Shown piece after piece: positions 10,751 to 20,358 of a DNA stretch of 64,000 nt. The stretch is from contig NZ_CDDB01000021.1 of assembly GCF_000820105.1 (NCBI RefSeq), forward strand, positions 1 to 64,000. Reading direction: 5' to 3'. This DNA is from Aeromonas schubertii. Its GTDB lineage: Bacteria; Pseudomonadota; Gammaproteobacteria; Enterobacterales; Aeromonadaceae. The number at the start of each line of letters is the position of its first letter. Position 1 is the stretch's first letter. Position numbers and translations under genes: made by a program. A model generated the notes under the pieces. It saw only the letters and a list, made by a program, of their open reading frames with translations. It was not told the DNA's origin and did no database searches.

Positions 10751-11854
10751 CTAGATCCGCATCGGCATGACGATGTACTGGGCGTCCTGACTCTCCAGAT
10801 CCTCGATGATGGCGCTGCTGATGGAGTCGCCCAGGCTGATCCGAATCTGCTCGCATTTTAACGTATTCAGCACGTCGAGCACATAAGAGACGTTGAAGCC
10901 GATCTCCAGCTCACCCGCCGCATACTGGACGTCGAGCAGCTCCTCGGCCTCCTCCTGCTCCGGGTTGTTGGCGGTGATGCGCAGCAGGTTCTCCTGCAGG
11001 TTCAGACGCACGCCCCGGAACTTTTCGTTGGAGAGGATGGCGGCACGGGCAAAGGCCTGACGCAGATCTTCACGACCCGAGATGAGCGCCTTGTCGTTAC
11101 CGCGCGGGATAACCCGACGCCAATCGGGGAAACGGCCGTCCACCAGTTTTGAGGTGTAGATAAAGCCATCCAGCACGGCGCGCAGATTGCTGCGACCAAC
11201 CTGCAGGCGAACCGGCTTCTCTTCGGCCTCGAGCAGGCGTACCAGCTCCAGCACCCCTTTGCGCGGCAGTATGACCTGATGATCGGGCAGCGCATCCTGC
11301 ACCACCTCACGCCGACAGGTGGCCAGACGGTGGCCATCGGTGGCGACGGTGCGCAGCCCCAGCCCCTCGGTCTCGAACAACATGCCGTTGAGGTAGTAGC
11401 GCACATCCTGGCTGGCCATGGAGAACTGGGTCGCCTCGATGAGCCGCTTGAGCTCCAGCTGGCTGATGTCGAACTCGAGCACGGACTCCCAGTCCTCGAT
11501 ATTCGGATATTCGCTGGCCGGCAGGGTAGAGAGGTTAAAGCGGGAGCGGCCGGAACGGATGATGAGGCGCTCCCCTTCAGTGGTGAGGTGGATGTCGGCC
11601 CCTTCCGGCAGGCCACGGCAGATATCCAATAGCTTGCGGGCCGGTACCGTGGTGCGGCCGTCTTGACTCGCGCCAATCAGGGGGACCTGACCGACCATTT
11701 CGACTTCAAGATCCGTGCCGGTCAGCGACAGTGAGCCATTACTCACGTCGATCAACACGTTGCCGAGAATGGGCAAGGTCGGTCGGCCACCGAGGGCGCC
11801 GGACACCAGTTGCAGGGGACGTAACAGGGCCTCGCGGCTGATTTCGAGCTGCAT
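10751..11854 (-). CDS. dnaN: DNA polymerase III sliding clamp (beta subunit)
   Basis: The beta clamp tethers polymerase III and other enzymes to DNA as a ring-shaped dimer. At 367 residues it is one longer than E. coli DnaN. It starts MQLEISREALLRPLQLVSGAL, carries the GTDLEVEM segment, and ends with the conserved QYIVMPMRI hydrophobic-cleft strand. It follows dnaA by 15 bp and precedes recF by 2 bp within the replication operon. Confidence 0.98.
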   Translation of the reverse strand: MQLEISREALLRPLQLVSGALGGRPTLPILGNVLIDVSNGSLSLTGTDLEVEMVGQVPLIGASQDGRTTVPARKLLDICRGLPEGADIHLTTEGERLIIRSGRSRFNLSTLPASEYPNIEDWESVLEFDISQLELKRLIEATQFSMASQDVRYYLNGMLFETEGLGLRTVATDGHRLATCRREVVQDALPDHQVILPRKGVLELVRLLEAEEKPVRLQVGRSNLRAVLDGFIYTSKLVDGRFPDWRRVIPRGNDKALISGREDLRQAFARAAILSNEKFRGVRLNLQENLLRITANNPEQEEAEELLDVQYAAGELEIGFNVSYVLDVLNTLKCEQIRISLGDSISSAIIEDLESQDAQYIVMPMRI

Positions 11855-11869
11855 CTGTGTTCTCCGTTA

Positions 11870-13237
11870 TCAGGAAGAGAGGGTGCGGATCAGGTTGGAG
11901 TAGTCTTCCTTGATGTCGTGACTCTCCTCGCGCAGCTGCTCTATCTTGCGACAGGCGTGCAGCACTGTGGTGTGGTCACGGCCACCGAAGGCGTCGCCAA
12001 TCTCGGGCAGGCTGTGGTTGGTCAGCTCCTTGGCCAGGGCCATGGCGAGCTGACGCGGGCGCGCCACGGAACGAGAACGGCGCTTCGAGAGCAGATCCGC
12101 CACCTTGATCTTGTAGTACTCGGCCACCGTCTTCTGGATGTTGTCGATGGTAACCAGCTTCTCCTGCAGGGCCAGCAGATCGCGCAGGGCCTCGCGCACG
12201 AAGTCGATGTTGATGGCACGGCCGGTGAAGTTGGCGTTGGCGATGACCCGGTTGAGGGCCCCTTCCAGTTCGCGCACGTTGGAGCGCAGGCGCTTGGCGA
12301 TGAAGAAGGCCACCTCGTCGGGAAGATGGATCTTGTTCTCTTCCGCCTTGCGCATCAGGATCGCGACCCGGGTCTCCAGCTCAGGGGGCTCGATCGCCAC
12401 GGTCAGGCCCCAGCCGAAGCGGGACTTGAGTCTGTCCTCCACCCCGTCGATCTCCTTGGGATAACGATCCGAGGTGAGGATGATCTGCTGATTGCCTTCG
12501 AGCAGGGCGTTGAAGGTGTGGAAGAACTCCTCCTGGGAGCGCTCCTTGTTGGCGAAAAACTGGATGTCATCGATGAGCAGGGCATCCACGCTACGGTAGT
12601 AACGCTTGAACTCCTCGATGGCGTTGTTCTGCAGCGCCTTCACCATGTCCTGCACGAACCGCTCGGAGTGCATGTAGATAACCTTGGCATCCTGCTTGCG
12701 GTCTTTGATGGCATTACCCACCGCATGGAGCAGGTGAGTCTTACCGAGACCGGTACCGCCGTAGAGGAAGAGCGGGTTGTAGGCCCCACCGGGGTTATCG
12801 GCCACCTGACGGGCCGCCGCGCGGGCCAGCTGGTTCGACTTACCCTCGACGAAGTTGTCGAAGGTATAGTTCACGTTGGTGTTGCTCTTGTGATTCGGTT
12901 CGGGTTTGGCTTCCGGCTTGTTATCCCAGCTCTTTTGCGGGTTATGCACAGGGGCACTACCCCGTACCGGGGCACGGGCTACCACGGGATTGGTACGACT
13001 GCCGATGTCGAAGCGCAGGGCCGGGCCATCGACGCCACACAGCTCCTTGATGATGCCGTTAACGCGGATCAGATACTTGTCTCGTACCCAGTCGAGCACG
13101 AAGCGATTCGGGGCATACAGGGTCAGAGTATCTTCACTCAACTCCGCTTGTAGCGGCCGGATCCACATGCTGAATTCTGCCGAGGGCAACTCATCTTGCA
13201 GCCGGTTAAGGCACTGCTGCCATAGCGAAGCAGTCAC
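11870..13237 (-). CDS. dnaA: Chromosomal replication initiator DnaA
   Basis: DnaA-ATP binds DnaA boxes at oriC (20359-20868) and melts the adjacent AT-rich DNA. The 455-residue protein has the N-terminal DnaB/DiaA-interaction domain (1-85), a linker, the AAA+ domain with Walker [10 protein letters not shown] and Walker [11 protein letters not shown], and the C-terminal DNA-binding signature [15 protein letters not shown]. The start is GTG at 13237, preceded by GGGAG; a GTG start is also used in E. coli. It heads the dnaA-dnaN-recF-gyrB operon and lies about 7 kb from oriC. Confidence 0.98.
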   Translation of the reverse strand: MTASLWQQCLNRLQDELPSAEFSMWIRPLQAELSEDTLTLYAPNRFVLDWVRDKYLIRVNGIIKELCGVDGPALRFDIGSRTNPVVARAPVRGSAPVHNPQKSWDNKPEAKPEPNHKSNTNVNYTFDNFVEGKSNQLARAAARQVADNPGGAYNPLFLYGGTGLGKTHLLHAVGNAIKDRKQDAKVIYMHSERFVQDMVKALQNNAIEEFKRYYRSVDALLIDDIQFFANKERSQEEFFHTFNALLEGNQQIILTSDRYPKEIDGVEDRLKSRFGWGLTVAIEPPELETRVAILMRKAEENKIHLPDEVAFFIAKRLRSNVRELEGALNRVIANANFTGRAINIDFVREALRDLLALQEKLVTIDNIQKTVAEYYKIKVADLLSKRRSRSVARPRQLAMALAKELTNHSLPEIGDAFGGRDHTTVLHACRKIEQLREESHDIKEDYSNLIRTLSS

Positions 13238-13422
13238 TCTAAACTCCCGTAAAAGTGTTGAACCAAAGACCGGCTATTGTACGTTTTCGGGGGGGGGATC
13301 TCCAGCGATCGCCTCCGGGATCCAGCAAATAAGATCCTTGACTTTCAAGGATCCACGCCCCCCGAATCGGGATTCATCCCCAAAGTTACCCACAGGAAGA
13401 TCAGACTCACGATCCTGAAAAA
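13238..13422 (-). promoter_or_regulatory. dnaA upstream control region
   Basis: The likely -10 for dnaA is TACAAT (minus strand, 13276-13281), just after a 9-base G run on the plus strand (13289-13297). Further upstream are the palindrome GCGATCGC (13305-13312), a perfect 9-3-9 inverted repeat GATCCTTGA / TCAAGGATC (13333-13353) and a near-consensus DnaA box TTACCCACA (13386-13394). The concentration of GATC sites suggests Dam/SeqA sensitivity, and the DnaA box suggests autoregulation. The promoter assignment is by eye, with a weak -35. Confidence 0.55.
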
Positions 13423-13424
13423 AT

Positions 13425-13463
13425 GGTTATGTTATATAACCAAGGCGTCTTTATAGAAAGACG
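13425..13463 (+). promoter_or_regulatory. Two adjacent inverted repeats before the ABC transporter operon
   Basis: GGTTAT / ATAACC with a 5-base spacer (13425-13441, containing the perfect palindrome GTTATATAAC) is followed by CGTCTTT / AAAGACG with a 4-base spacer (13446-13463). Their placement 70-105 bp before the start codon suits an operator for an amino acid-responsive repressor, or an RNA hairpin in the leader. The regulator is not identifiable from sequence. Confidence 0.45.
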
Positions 13464-13530
13464 TTTATTCCAATAGCATGGCCACCAACCGCACGACATA
13501 ACAACAAATCAGACACAGAGAGGTAATTCC

Positions 13531-14280
13531 ATGTCCATCAAGCTGATTTCCGGCGCCGCCATCCTGCTGGCCGCTCTTTCCACCGGTGTTCATGCCGAGA
13601 CCATCAAGGTCGGCATGTCCGGCAAGTACTTCCCGTTCACCTTCGTCAAGCAAGACAAGCTGCAAGGGTTCGAGATCGACATGTGGAACGAGATCGGCAA
13701 GCGAACCGGCGACCAGGTCGAGTTTGTGACCGCCAGCTTCTCCGGCCTGTTTGGTATGCTGGAAACCGGCAAGATCGACACCATTTCCAACCAGATCACC
13801 ATCACCGACGAGCGCAAGGCCAAGTACGCCTTCTCCCAGCCCTACGTCTACGACGGCGCCCAGATCGTGGTGCGCAAGGGCAACGATACCATCCACGGGT
13901 TGACCGATCTGGCCGGCAAGAAGGTGGCGGTGAACCTGGGGTCCAACTTCGAGCAACTGCTGCGCAAGAACGATCCCGAGAAGAAGATCGACATCCGCAC
14001 CTATGACTCCGCCTTCGAGCAGGATGTTGCCCTGGGCCGAATCGACGCCTTCGTGATGGACCGCGTCTCCACCGCCCAGCTGATCAAGGAGTCCAAACTC
14101 CCCCTGCAGCAGGCCGGTCAGCCGTTCGAGACCATAGAGAACGCCCTCCCCTTCCTGAAGAACCCGGAGCAGGAGGCACTGCTGAAGAAGGTCGACGGCG
14201 CCCTGACTGCCATGCGTGCCGACGGCACCCTGCGCCAGATCTCCGAGAAGTGGTTTGACGCCGACATTACCAGCAAATAA
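13531..14280 (+). CDS. Polar amino acid ABC transporter, periplasmic binding protein
   Basis: A 249-residue solute-binding protein with a clear signal peptide (MSIKLISGAAILLAALSTGVHA, likely cut before ETIKVG). The mature part is a family 3 binding protein of the cystine/glutamine type: FTFVKQDKLQGFEIDMWNEIGKR near residues 40-60, and SFSGLFGMLETGKID, the region where FliY/TcyJ-type proteins have GLLPALQSGKID. It resembles cystine-binding proteins most, but the ligand cannot be fixed by eye. It is the first gene of a three-gene transporter operon, preceded by a good AGAGAGG ribosome site. Confidence 0.88.
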   Translation: MSIKLISGAAILLAALSTGVHAETIKVGMSGKYFPFTFVKQDKLQGFEIDMWNEIGKRTGDQVEFVTASFSGLFGMLETGKIDTISNQITITDERKAKYAFSQPYVYDGAQIVVRKGNDTIHGLTDLAGKKVAVNLGSNFEQLLRKNDPEKKIDIRTYDSAFEQDVALGRIDAFVMDRVSTAQLIKESKLPLQQAGQPFETIENALPFLKNPEQEALLKKVDGALTAMRADGTLRQISEKWFDADITSK

Positions 14281-14949
14281 ATGATGGAATTTGACGTCGA
14301 CTACACCCTGGGGCTGTTTCCCATCCTGCTCAAGTATCTGGGCACCACGATGGAGATGGCCCTGTGGGGGTTCGCTATGGCACTCGTACTGTCGCTGATC
14401 CTGGCGATTGTACGGGTGTTTCGCGTTCCCCTGATCCACTGGCTGGCCATGCTCTATATCTCCTTCTTCCGGGGGACACCGCTGCTGGTCCAGCTGTTTC
14501 TGCTCTACTATGGCCTGCCCCAAGTCTTCCCGATCTTCGTCGGGATGGATGCCTTCACGGCCGCCGTGGTGGGCCTCACCCTGCACTTCGCCGCCTACAT
14601 GGCCGAATCGATCCGCGCCGCCATCCTCGGCATCCACAAGAGCCAGATGGAGGCAGCTCTCAGCATCGGCATGAGCCGGCTACAGGCGATGCAACGCATC
14701 ATATTGCCCCAGGCGGCCCGCATCGCGTCGCCGTCTCTGATGAACTACTTCATCGACATGATCAAGAGTACCTCGCTCGCCTTCACCTTCGGGGTGGCCG
14801 AGCTGATGGGCAAGGCGCAGATGGAGGCCTCTTCCTCCTTCCGCTTCTTCGAGAGCTTCATGGCGGTGGCACTCATTTACTGGGTGGTGGTGATCGTCTT
14901 CACTCGCCTGCAGCACCTGCTGGAGCTGCGTCTCAACCGGGCTTATTGA
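14281..14949 (+). CDS. Polar amino acid ABC transporter, permease
   Basis: A 222-residue inner-membrane permease of the HisMQ type with about five membrane segments. The family loop is visible as [22 protein letters not shown] (about residues 124-145), which contacts the ATPase, and [17 protein letters not shown] (about 61-77) is the usual N-terminal signature. The ATG directly follows the stop of the binding-protein gene, with a second ATG three bases later, so translation is probably coupled. It works with the neighbours at 13531 and 14960. Confidence 0.92.
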   Translation: MMEFDVDYTLGLFPILLKYLGTTMEMALWGFAMALVLSLILAIVRVFRVPLIHWLAMLYISFFRGTPLLVQLFLLYYGLPQVFPIFVGMDAFTAAVVGLTLHFAAYMAESIRAAILGIHKSQMEAALSIGMSRLQAMQRIILPQAARIASPSLMNYFIDMIKSTSLAFTFGVAELMGKAQMEASSSFRFFESFMAVALIYWVVVIVFTRLQHLLELRLNRAY

Positions 14950-14959
14950 GGAGGCCGCC

Positions 14960-15694
14960 ATGATTAAACTGACCGGCCTGCGCAAGGCTTATGACGGCAA
15001 GACGGTACTCGACGGCATCGATCTGGAGGTAGGCAAGGGCGAGATTGTGGTCATCATAGGTCCCTCCGGGACCGGCAAGTCCACCCTGCTGCGCTGCCTC
15101 AACCTGCTGGAGACGCCGGATGCAGGCCAACTGGCCATCGACGATCTCAATATGGATTTGGCCAGGGCCAGCGATCGCCAGGCCATCGAGCTGCGCAAGC
15201 GCGCCTCGTTCGTGTTCCAAAACTACGCCCTGTTTGCCAACAAGACAGCCCAGGAGAATATCGCCGAGGGGCTGGTGACCGTGTGGAAGCAGCCACGCGC
15301 CGAGGCCAATGCCACCGCGCTCGGGATCCTGCGCGACATCGGCCTCGAGGAGAAGAAGGATGCCTACCCCTCTTCCCTCTCCGGGGGCCAACAGCAGCGC
15401 GTGGGCATAGGGCGGGCCATGGCGGCCCACTCCAAGGTGATCCTGTTCGACGAGCCCACCTCGGCCCTCGACCCCGAGTGGGTCGACGAGGTACTCGGGC
15501 TGATGAAACAGCTGGCGCGTCGTCACCAGACCATGGTGGTGGTGACCCACGAGATCGAATTTGCCCGGGAAGTGGCGGATCGGGTGATCTTTATGGAAGG
15601 GGGCCGCATCGTCGAACAGGGACCTCCCGGCGAGATCCTGGTCGACCCCAAGGATCCCAGAACCCGCACCTTCCTGCGTAAAGTACTCAAGTAG
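14960..15694 (+). CDS. Polar amino acid ABC transporter, ATP-binding protein
   Basis: A 244-residue ATPase that powers import through the permease encoded just upstream (10-bp gap with GAGGAGG). Motifs appear in order: Walker [10 protein letters not shown] near 34-42, Q-loop [12 protein letters not shown] near 88, signature [15 protein letters not shown] near 138, Walker [15 protein letters not shown] near 160, and the switch histidine in [10 protein letters not shown]. It is most like GlnQ/TcyN-type polar amino acid importers. A terminator follows at 15704. Confidence 0.93.
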   Translation: MIKLTGLRKAYDGKTVLDGIDLEVGKGEIVVIIGPSGTGKSTLLRCLNLLETPDAGQLAIDDLNMDLARASDRQAIELRKRASFVFQNYALFANKTAQENIAEGLVTVWKQPRAEANATALGILRDIGLEEKKDAYPSSLSGGQQQRVGIGRAMAAHSKVILFDEPTSALDPEWVDEVLGLMKQLARRHQTMVVVTHEIEFAREVADRVIFMEGGRIVEQGPPGEILVDPKDPRTRTFLRKVLK

Positions 15695-15703
15695 ACTCTG
15701 TGT

Positions 15704-15727
15704 TTGGCGGCGAAAGCCGCCTTTTTT
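15704..15727 (+). terminator. ABC transporter operon terminator
   Basis: GGCGGC / GCCGCC stem with a GAAA loop, followed by six T residues. Confidence 0.9.
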
Positions 15728-15739
15728 CGCAGAGGATCC

Positions 15740-15767
15740 TTGTGCCTGTGCGGGCAGCCAGTATAAT
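15740..15767 (+). promoter_or_regulatory. Promoter upstream of rpmH (distal)
   Basis: TTGTGC (15740-15745), 16 bp, TATAAT (15762-15767). Its consensus -10 makes it credible, and it would give a leader of about 185 bases to rpmH. Confidence 0.6.
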
Positions 15768-15837
15768 CCGGTGCCCGCGATCCACCGGGATCGTGCGTTG
15801 GCAGAGCCGCAAGGTGATGTCGGCAATCCCCGGCGGA

Positions 15838-15866
15838 TTGACTAAAAGCCGAACTCTGTTTAGAAT
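15838..15866 (+). promoter_or_regulatory. Main rpmH-rnpA promoter (proximal)
   Basis: TTGACT (15838-15843), 17 bp, TAGAAT (15861-15866), a near-consensus sigma-70 promoter 91 bp before rpmH. The stem GCCGAA / TTCGGC followed by CTCTTTT (about 15848-15878) overlaps it and could end transcripts from the distal promoter. Confidence 0.7.
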
Positions 15867-15957
15867 TCGGCCTCTTTTGCTAGTCGTCACACGCTGTTAG
15901 CTGGCGCGTCGGCTAAAGTGTGACAATCAAAACTGTACAGTAAGACGGTAGAAAATC

Positions 15958-16092
15958 ATGAAACGTACTTTCCAACCCTCCAACCTGAAGCGCAAGCGCA
16001 CTCACGGTTTCCGCGCTCGTATGGCCACTGCCAACGGTCGTAAAGTTCTGGCCGCTCGTCGTGCCAAGGGTCGTGCTCGCCTGGTAGTTTAA
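15958..16092 (+). CDS. rpmH: Ribosomal protein L34
   Basis: A 44-residue, very basic protein, [20 protein letters not shown] through KGRARLVV, matching bacterial L34 throughout. L34 is a small structural protein of the 50S subunit bound to 23S rRNA. Its stop codon overlaps the rnpA start (TAATG). The rpmH-rnpA-yidD-yidC-mnmE order is the standard origin-proximal arrangement. Confidence 0.97.
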   Translation: MKRTFQPSNLKRKRTHGFRARMATANGRKVLAARRAKGRARLVV

Positions 16093-16448
16093 TGCCAACG
16101 CACACCTTCCCCCGGGAGTTACGTCTGTTAACTCCCGATCATTTCAAGCGTGTATTCGCAGAGCCTGTCCGGGCCGCTTCACCGCAATTAACCCTCCTCG
16201 CTGTTCCCAATTCTCTCGACCATCCCCGACTCGGTCTTGCCGTGCCCAAAAAGGCGCTCAAGCGTGCCGTCTGGCGCAACCGTGTCAAACGAGTCGTTCG
16301 CGAGAGTTTCCGTCTCAAGCAGCATCAACTGCCGGCCATCGACATCGTCGTGATCGCCAAGGGTGGTGTACGCGAGATGGATAACGAGGAACTGTTCAAG
16401 TTACTGGAAAAGCTATGGCGCACCCTGTCACGCCGTTGCAATGGGTAG
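16092..16448 (+). CDS. rnpA: Ribonuclease P protein component
   Basis: The protein subunit of RNase P, which helps the RNA subunit cut tRNA 5' leaders. At 118 residues it is one shorter than E. coli. The RNR motif region is present as [14 protein letters not shown] near residues 60-73, with the central [14 protein letters not shown] stretch before it. It overlaps rpmH by one base and overlaps yidD by 34 bp in another frame. Confidence 0.96.
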   Translation: MPTHTFPRELRLLTPDHFKRVFAEPVRAASPQLTLLAVPNSLDHPRLGLAVPKKALKRAVWRNRVKRVVRESFRLKQHQLPAIDIVVIAKGGVREMDNEELFKLLEKLWRTLSRRCNG

Positions 16449-16663
16449 CCATCAAGCTGATACGTCTGTATCAACTGGTGATCAGCCCCCTGCTGGGACC
16501 CCGTTGTCGCTTTACCCCGACTTGTTCTCAATACGCGATAGAAGCAATCCGACTTCACGGTTTCATAACTGGCATTTGGTTAGGCGGTAAACGTCTATTA
16601 AAATGCCACCCCTTATCCGAGGGTGGTTATGACCCGGTTCCGCAACCCAAGCGAAGAAACTGA
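16415..16663 (+). CDS. yidD: Membrane protein insertion efficiency factor YidD
   Basis: An 82-residue protein of the YidD family, which assists YidC-dependent insertion of membrane proteins. The family hallmark [11 protein letters not shown] sits near residues 31-41 and [14 protein letters not shown] near 64-77. The N-terminal amphipathic helix ([14 protein letters not shown]) suits peripheral attachment to the inner membrane. It overlaps the end of rnpA and lies 5 bp before yidC. Confidence 0.95.
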   Translation: MAHPVTPLQWVAIKLIRLYQLVISPLLGPRCRFTPTCSQYAIEAIRLHGFITGIWLGGKRLLKCHPLSEGGYDPVPQPKRRN

Positions 16664-16668
16664 CGACT

Positions 16669-18303
16669 ATGGAATCTCAACGCAATCTACTTCTGATCGG
16701 CCTGCTGTTCGTGAGCTTTCTGCTCTGGCAACAGTGGGAAGCCGACAAGGCGCCGAAGCCGGTGCCCACTGTCGCGGCCCAGGCCGAGCACTTTGTCCCT
16801 GCCGGTCAGTCCGCTGACGTCCCCCAGGTTGCCGAGCAGGCCAACGCCGCCCGCAAGCTGATCACCGTCTCCTCCGACGTCCTCAAGCTGACCCTGGACA
16901 CCCAGGGTGGCGACATCGTCAAGGCCGAGCTGCTGGCTCACAGCCTAGAGCAAGGCAAGGATCAGCCGTTCGTACTGCTGGAAACCGGCAAGCACCTCTA
17001 CATCGCCCAGAGTGGCCTGATCGGTCGTGATGGCCCGGATACCCGTCCGGAAGGCCGCCCCACCTACAGCACCGAGCAAACCAGCTATACCCTGGCCGAT
17101 GGCCAGGAGAGCGTGGTGGTGCCCATGAGCTGGACCAACGACAAGGGCGTCACCTTCACCAAGGAGTTCGTACTCAAGCGTGGTGACTACGCCGTTGGCG
17201 TCGACTTCAAGATCGACAACAAGAGCGAGCAACCGGTACAGGTGCAGTTCTATGGCCAGCTGAAGCAGACCATTGCGACCCCCGAAGGTCAGCAGGGTCA
17301 CGCCATGGTGGCCAGCGCCTACCGTGGTGGTGCCTTCTCCACCGCGGACACCCGCTACAAGAAGTACTCCTTCGACGAGATGAAGGAAGCCAACCTGGAG
17401 AAGAGCACCCAGGGTGGTTGGGTTGCCATGCTGCAACACTACTTCGTGACCGCTTGGGCTCCCCAGGCCGATCAGAGCAACACCTTCTATACCCGCGTGG
17501 TCGACAACAACCAGCAGGCCATCATCGGCTATAAGGCTCCTGTGGTCGACATCGCCGCCGGCGCTACCGCTGAAGTGGACGGCAAGCTGTGGATCGGTCC
17601 CAAGCTGCAGGATCAGATGGCCAAGGTAGCCAACCACCTTGATCTGACCGTCGACTACGGCTGGCTCTGGTTCATCGCCCAACCCCTGCACTGGCTGCTG
17701 ACCGTGTTCCACGGCCTGGTACAAAACTGGGGTCTGGCCATCATCATGCTGACCCTGCTGGTGCGCGGCATCATGTTCCCGCTGACCAAGGCCCAGTACA
17801 CCTCCATGGCCAAGATGCGCATGCTGCAGCCCAAGCTGGCCGCCCTGCGCGAGCGCTTCGGTGACGATCGCCAGAAGATGTCTCAGGGCATGATGGAGCT
17901 CTACAAGAAGGAGAAGGTCAACCCGCTCGGCGGCTGTCTGCCCATCCTGATCCAGATGCCCATCTTCATCGCCCTCTACTGGGCACTGATGGAATCGGTC
18001 GAGCTGCGCCATGCACCGTTCGCCCTGTGGATCCACGACCTGTCGGTCAAGGACCCCTACTTCGTGCTGCCGCTGCTGATGGGTGCCTCCATGTGGTTCC
18101 TGCAGAAGATGAGCCCGACCACCATCACAGACCCGATGCAACAGAAGGTGATGAACTTCATGCCGATCATCTTCACCTTCATGTTCCTCTGGTTCCCGGC
18201 CGGTCTGACCCTCTACTGGCTGGTGAGCAACGTCATCTCCATCACCCAGCAGACAATCATCTACCGTCAGCTGGAGAAGAAGGGCCTGCATACCCGCAGC
18301 TAA
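16669..18303 (+). CDS. yidC: Membrane protein insertase YidC
   Basis: YidC inserts and folds inner-membrane proteins, alone or with SecYEG; subunit c of the ATP synthase encoded downstream (26574) is a classic client. The 544-residue protein has an N-terminal membrane segment ([18 protein letters not shown]), a large periplasmic P1 beta domain (about 40-345), and the five-segment Oxa1 core with [20 protein letters not shown] near 423-442. Length agrees with E. coli (548). A terminator follows. Confidence 0.97.
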   Translation: MESQRNLLLIGLLFVSFLLWQQWEADKAPKPVPTVAAQAEHFVPAGQSADVPQVAEQANAARKLITVSSDVLKLTLDTQGGDIVKAELLAHSLEQGKDQPFVLLETGKHLYIAQSGLIGRDGPDTRPEGRPTYSTEQTSYTLADGQESVVVPMSWTNDKGVTFTKEFVLKRGDYAVGVDFKIDNKSEQPVQVQFYGQLKQTIATPEGQQGHAMVASAYRGGAFSTADTRYKKYSFDEMKEANLEKSTQGGWVAMLQHYFVTAWAPQADQSNTFYTRVVDNNQQAIIGYKAPVVDIAAGATAEVDGKLWIGPKLQDQMAKVANHLDLTVDYGWLWFIAQPLHWLLTVFHGLVQNWGLAIIMLTLLVRGIMFPLTKAQYTSMAKMRMLQPKLAALRERFGDDRQKMSQGMMELYKKEKVNPLGGCLPILIQMPIFIALYWALMESVELRHAPFALWIHDLSVKDPYFVLPLLMGASMWFLQKMSPTTITDPMQQKVMNFMPIIFTFMFLWFPAGLTLYWLVSNVISITQQTIIYRQLEKKGLHTRS

Positions 18304-18320
18304 CCCTGAATCCGATGACA

Positions 18321-18348
18321 AAAGGCGGCCTTGTGGCCGCCTTTTTTA
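18321..18348 (+). terminator. yidC terminator
   Basis: GGCGGCC / GGCCGCC stem with a TTGT loop, followed by six T residues. Confidence 0.9.
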
Positions 18349-18383
18349 TTACAATGAGCCCCATCAGGACGGAGTGAAGATTG

Positions 18384-19745
18384 ATGAGTACAGAGACTAT
18401 TGTGGCCCAGGCCACCCCTCCCGGCCGTGGTGGCGTCGGCATATTGCGCGTCTCGGGCCCACTGGCCGAACGGGTCGCCGAGCAGGTGCTGGGCCGCCTT
18501 CCCCGGGTGCGCTATGCCGAATACCTCCCCTTTCGCGATAGCGGCGGCGAGGTGCTGGATCAGGGCATAGCCCTGCTGTTCAAGGCCCCCAACAGCTTCA
18601 CCGGCGAAGATGTGCTGGAGCTGCAGGGGCATGGCGGCCCCGTCATTCTCGACATGCTGATGCGCCGCATTCTGCAGATTGACGGGGTTCGCCCGGCACG
18701 CCCCGGCGAGTTCAGCGAGCGCGCCTTCATGAACGACAAGCTGGACCTGGCCCAGGCCGAGGCGATCGCCGACCTCATCGAAGCCTCCAGCGAGCAAGCC
18801 GCCCGCAGCGCCATGCACTCCCTGCAGGGGGAGTTCTCAAACCGTATCCACCGGCTGGTGGAGAGTCTGATCCGCCTGCGCATCTATGTGGAAGCGGCCA
18901 TCGACTTCCCCGACGAAGAGATCGACTTCCTCTCCGACGGCAAGGTGGCAGGAGATCTCTACGCCATCATGGACGATCTCGAGAGTGTGCGCTCACAAGC
19001 CAAGCAGGGTGCCCTGCTGCGTGAGGGGATGAAGGTGGTGATCGCCGGCCGTCCCAACGCCGGCAAATCGAGCCTGCTCAACGCCCTGGCCGGACGCGAA
19101 TCGGCCATCGTCACCGAGATCGCCGGTACCACCCGTGACGTGCTGCGCGAGCACATCCACATCGATGGCATGCCGCTGCACATCATCGACACCGCCGGTC
19201 TGCGCGAGACAGATGACCAGGTGGAACGAATTGGCATAGAGCGCGCCTGGGCCGAGATAGAGCAGGCAGACCGGGTGCTCTTCATGGTCGATGGCACCAC
19301 CACCGACGCGGTGGACCCGCGCGAGATCTGGCCGGATTTTGTGGATCGACTGCCGCGCCACATTGGCCTCACGGTGATCCGCAACAAGGCCGACCTGACC
19401 GGTGAGGATCTGGCTCCTGGCGAGGAGCAGGGCCACCCCGTCTACCGCATCTCCGCCAAGACCGAGCTGGGGCTGCCCGCCCTGCGCGAACACCTCAAGG
19501 GGATCATGGGTTTCCAGAGCAACACCGAGGGGGGCTTCATGGCCCGTCGCCGCCACCTGGACGCCCTGGAGCGTGCGGCCGAGCGCCTGCTGGTGGCCAA
19601 GGAGCAGCTCGAGGTGTTCGTCGCCGGCGAGCTGGTGGCCGAGGAGCTGCGCCTGGCCCAGGAATCCCTCAGTGAGATCACCGGAGAGTTCAGCTCCGAC
19701 GATCTGCTGGGACGTATATTCTCGAGTTTCTGCATCGGAAAATGA
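18384..19745 (+). CDS. mnmE: tRNA modification GTPase MnmE
   Basis: MnmE works with MnmG (20869) to place the cmnm5 group on wobble uridine 34 of certain tRNAs. The 453-residue protein has the N-terminal tetrahydrofolate-binding domain (1-118), a helical domain, an inserted G domain with GRPNAGKSS near 222-230 and [10 protein letters not shown] near 268-277, and the invariant C-terminal CIGK. I start at ATG 18384 rather than the TTG just before it; GGAG is 9 bases upstream. Confidence 0.97.
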   Translation: MSTETIVAQATPPGRGGVGILRVSGPLAERVAEQVLGRLPRVRYAEYLPFRDSGGEVLDQGIALLFKAPNSFTGEDVLELQGHGGPVILDMLMRRILQIDGVRPARPGEFSERAFMNDKLDLAQAEAIADLIEASSEQAARSAMHSLQGEFSNRIHRLVESLIRLRIYVEAAIDFPDEEIDFLSDGKVAGDLYAIMDDLESVRSQAKQGALLREGMKVVIAGRPNAGKSSLLNALAGRESAIVTEIAGTTRDVLREHIHIDGMPLHIIDTAGLRETDDQVERIGIERAWAEIEQADRVLFMVDGTTTDAVDPREIWPDFVDRLPRHIGLTVIRNKADLTGEDLAPGEEQGHPVYRISAKTELGLPALREHLKGIMGFQSNTEGGFMARRRHLDALERAAERLLVAKEQLEVFVAGELVAEELRLAQESLSEITGEFSSDDLLGRIFSSFCIGK

Positions 19746-19750
19746 TGAAT

Positions 19751-19777
19751 GAGGGGCGCCAGCCCCTCTTCTTTTTC
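19751..19777 (+). terminator. mnmE terminator
   Basis: GAGGGGC / GCCCCTC stem followed by TTCTTTTTCC. Confidence 0.85.
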
Positions 19778-19809
19778 CTCCCCGCCCCCAAACACCAGCC
19801 AGGGGGGTG

Positions 19810-19876
19810 GATCGTTGAACGATCTCCTTATCCCCACGGTTTAGCCATATTTATCCACATGAGTTGGGAGTAGAAT
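19810..19876 (+). promoter_or_regulatory. mioC promoter region with DnaA boxes
   Basis: Contains a 7-1-7 palindrome GATCGTT / AACGATC (19810-19824) with two GATC sites, a DnaA-box variant TTATCCCCA (19828-19836) and a perfect consensus box TTATCCACA (19851-19859). A possible -10, TAGAAT, lies at 19871-19876. In E. coli, DnaA represses mioC through a box at the same place, linking transcription into oriC with initiation. Confidence 0.72.
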
Positions 19877-19908
19877 CCGCCCACACTCACTGTAAACAGG
19901 ATCTATCC

Positions 19909-20358
19909 ATGGCTCACGTCCATCTGGTGATCGGCTCCATGCTGGGAGCTGCCGAGTATGTTGCCGAACACGTCGCCGGCCTGCTGGAGCAAGCCGGGCA
20001 CCAGGCCACCGAGCACAATCCGGCGCGTCTCGACGAGGTTCTTGCCGATCCCGACGGTATTCTCCTGGTGGTCACCTCCACTCATGGTGCGGGTGACGTG
20101 CCCGACAACCTGCTGCCCTTCTCTTCGGATCTTTCCCTTAAAAAACCGGATCTTGCAGGTCGACGCTACGGCGTGATCGCACTCGGTGACAGCAACTACG
20201 ACACCTTTTGCGGCGCCGGAAAGCAGCTGGATCAACAACTTTGCGAACTTGGGGCCAGCCGGATCGGTGAGCGCCTCGAGATCGACGTGACTCGCCACGA
20301 GATCCCGGAAGATGCCGCCGAGCTCTGGATCCAGGAGTGGATACCCCTGATCGGATGA
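19909..20358 (+). CDS. mioC: Flavodoxin-like protein MioC
   Basis: A 149-residue flavodoxin-fold protein that binds FMN; the E. coli homologue supports biotin synthase electron transfer in vitro. The FMN phosphate loop region is near the start (VIGSMLGAAEYVAEH), and later loops are VVTSTHGAGDVPDNLLPF and ALGDSNYDTFCGAGKQLD. The start at 19909 gives an E. coli-like length (147). Transcription runs toward oriC, exactly as in enterobacteria. Confidence 0.93.
   Translation: MAHVHLVIGSMLGAAEYVAEHVAGLLEQAGHQATEHNPARLDEVLADPDGILLVVTSTHGAGDVPDNLLPFSSDLSLKKPDLAGRRYGVIALGDSNYDTFCGAGKQLDQQLCELGASRIGERLEIDVTRHEIPEDAAELWIQEWIPLIG

Noticed and set aside
15700-15900. Short open frames between the ABC transporter genes and rpmH
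   Set aside because: They run through a terminator and two promoters; no ribosome site or conservation signal.
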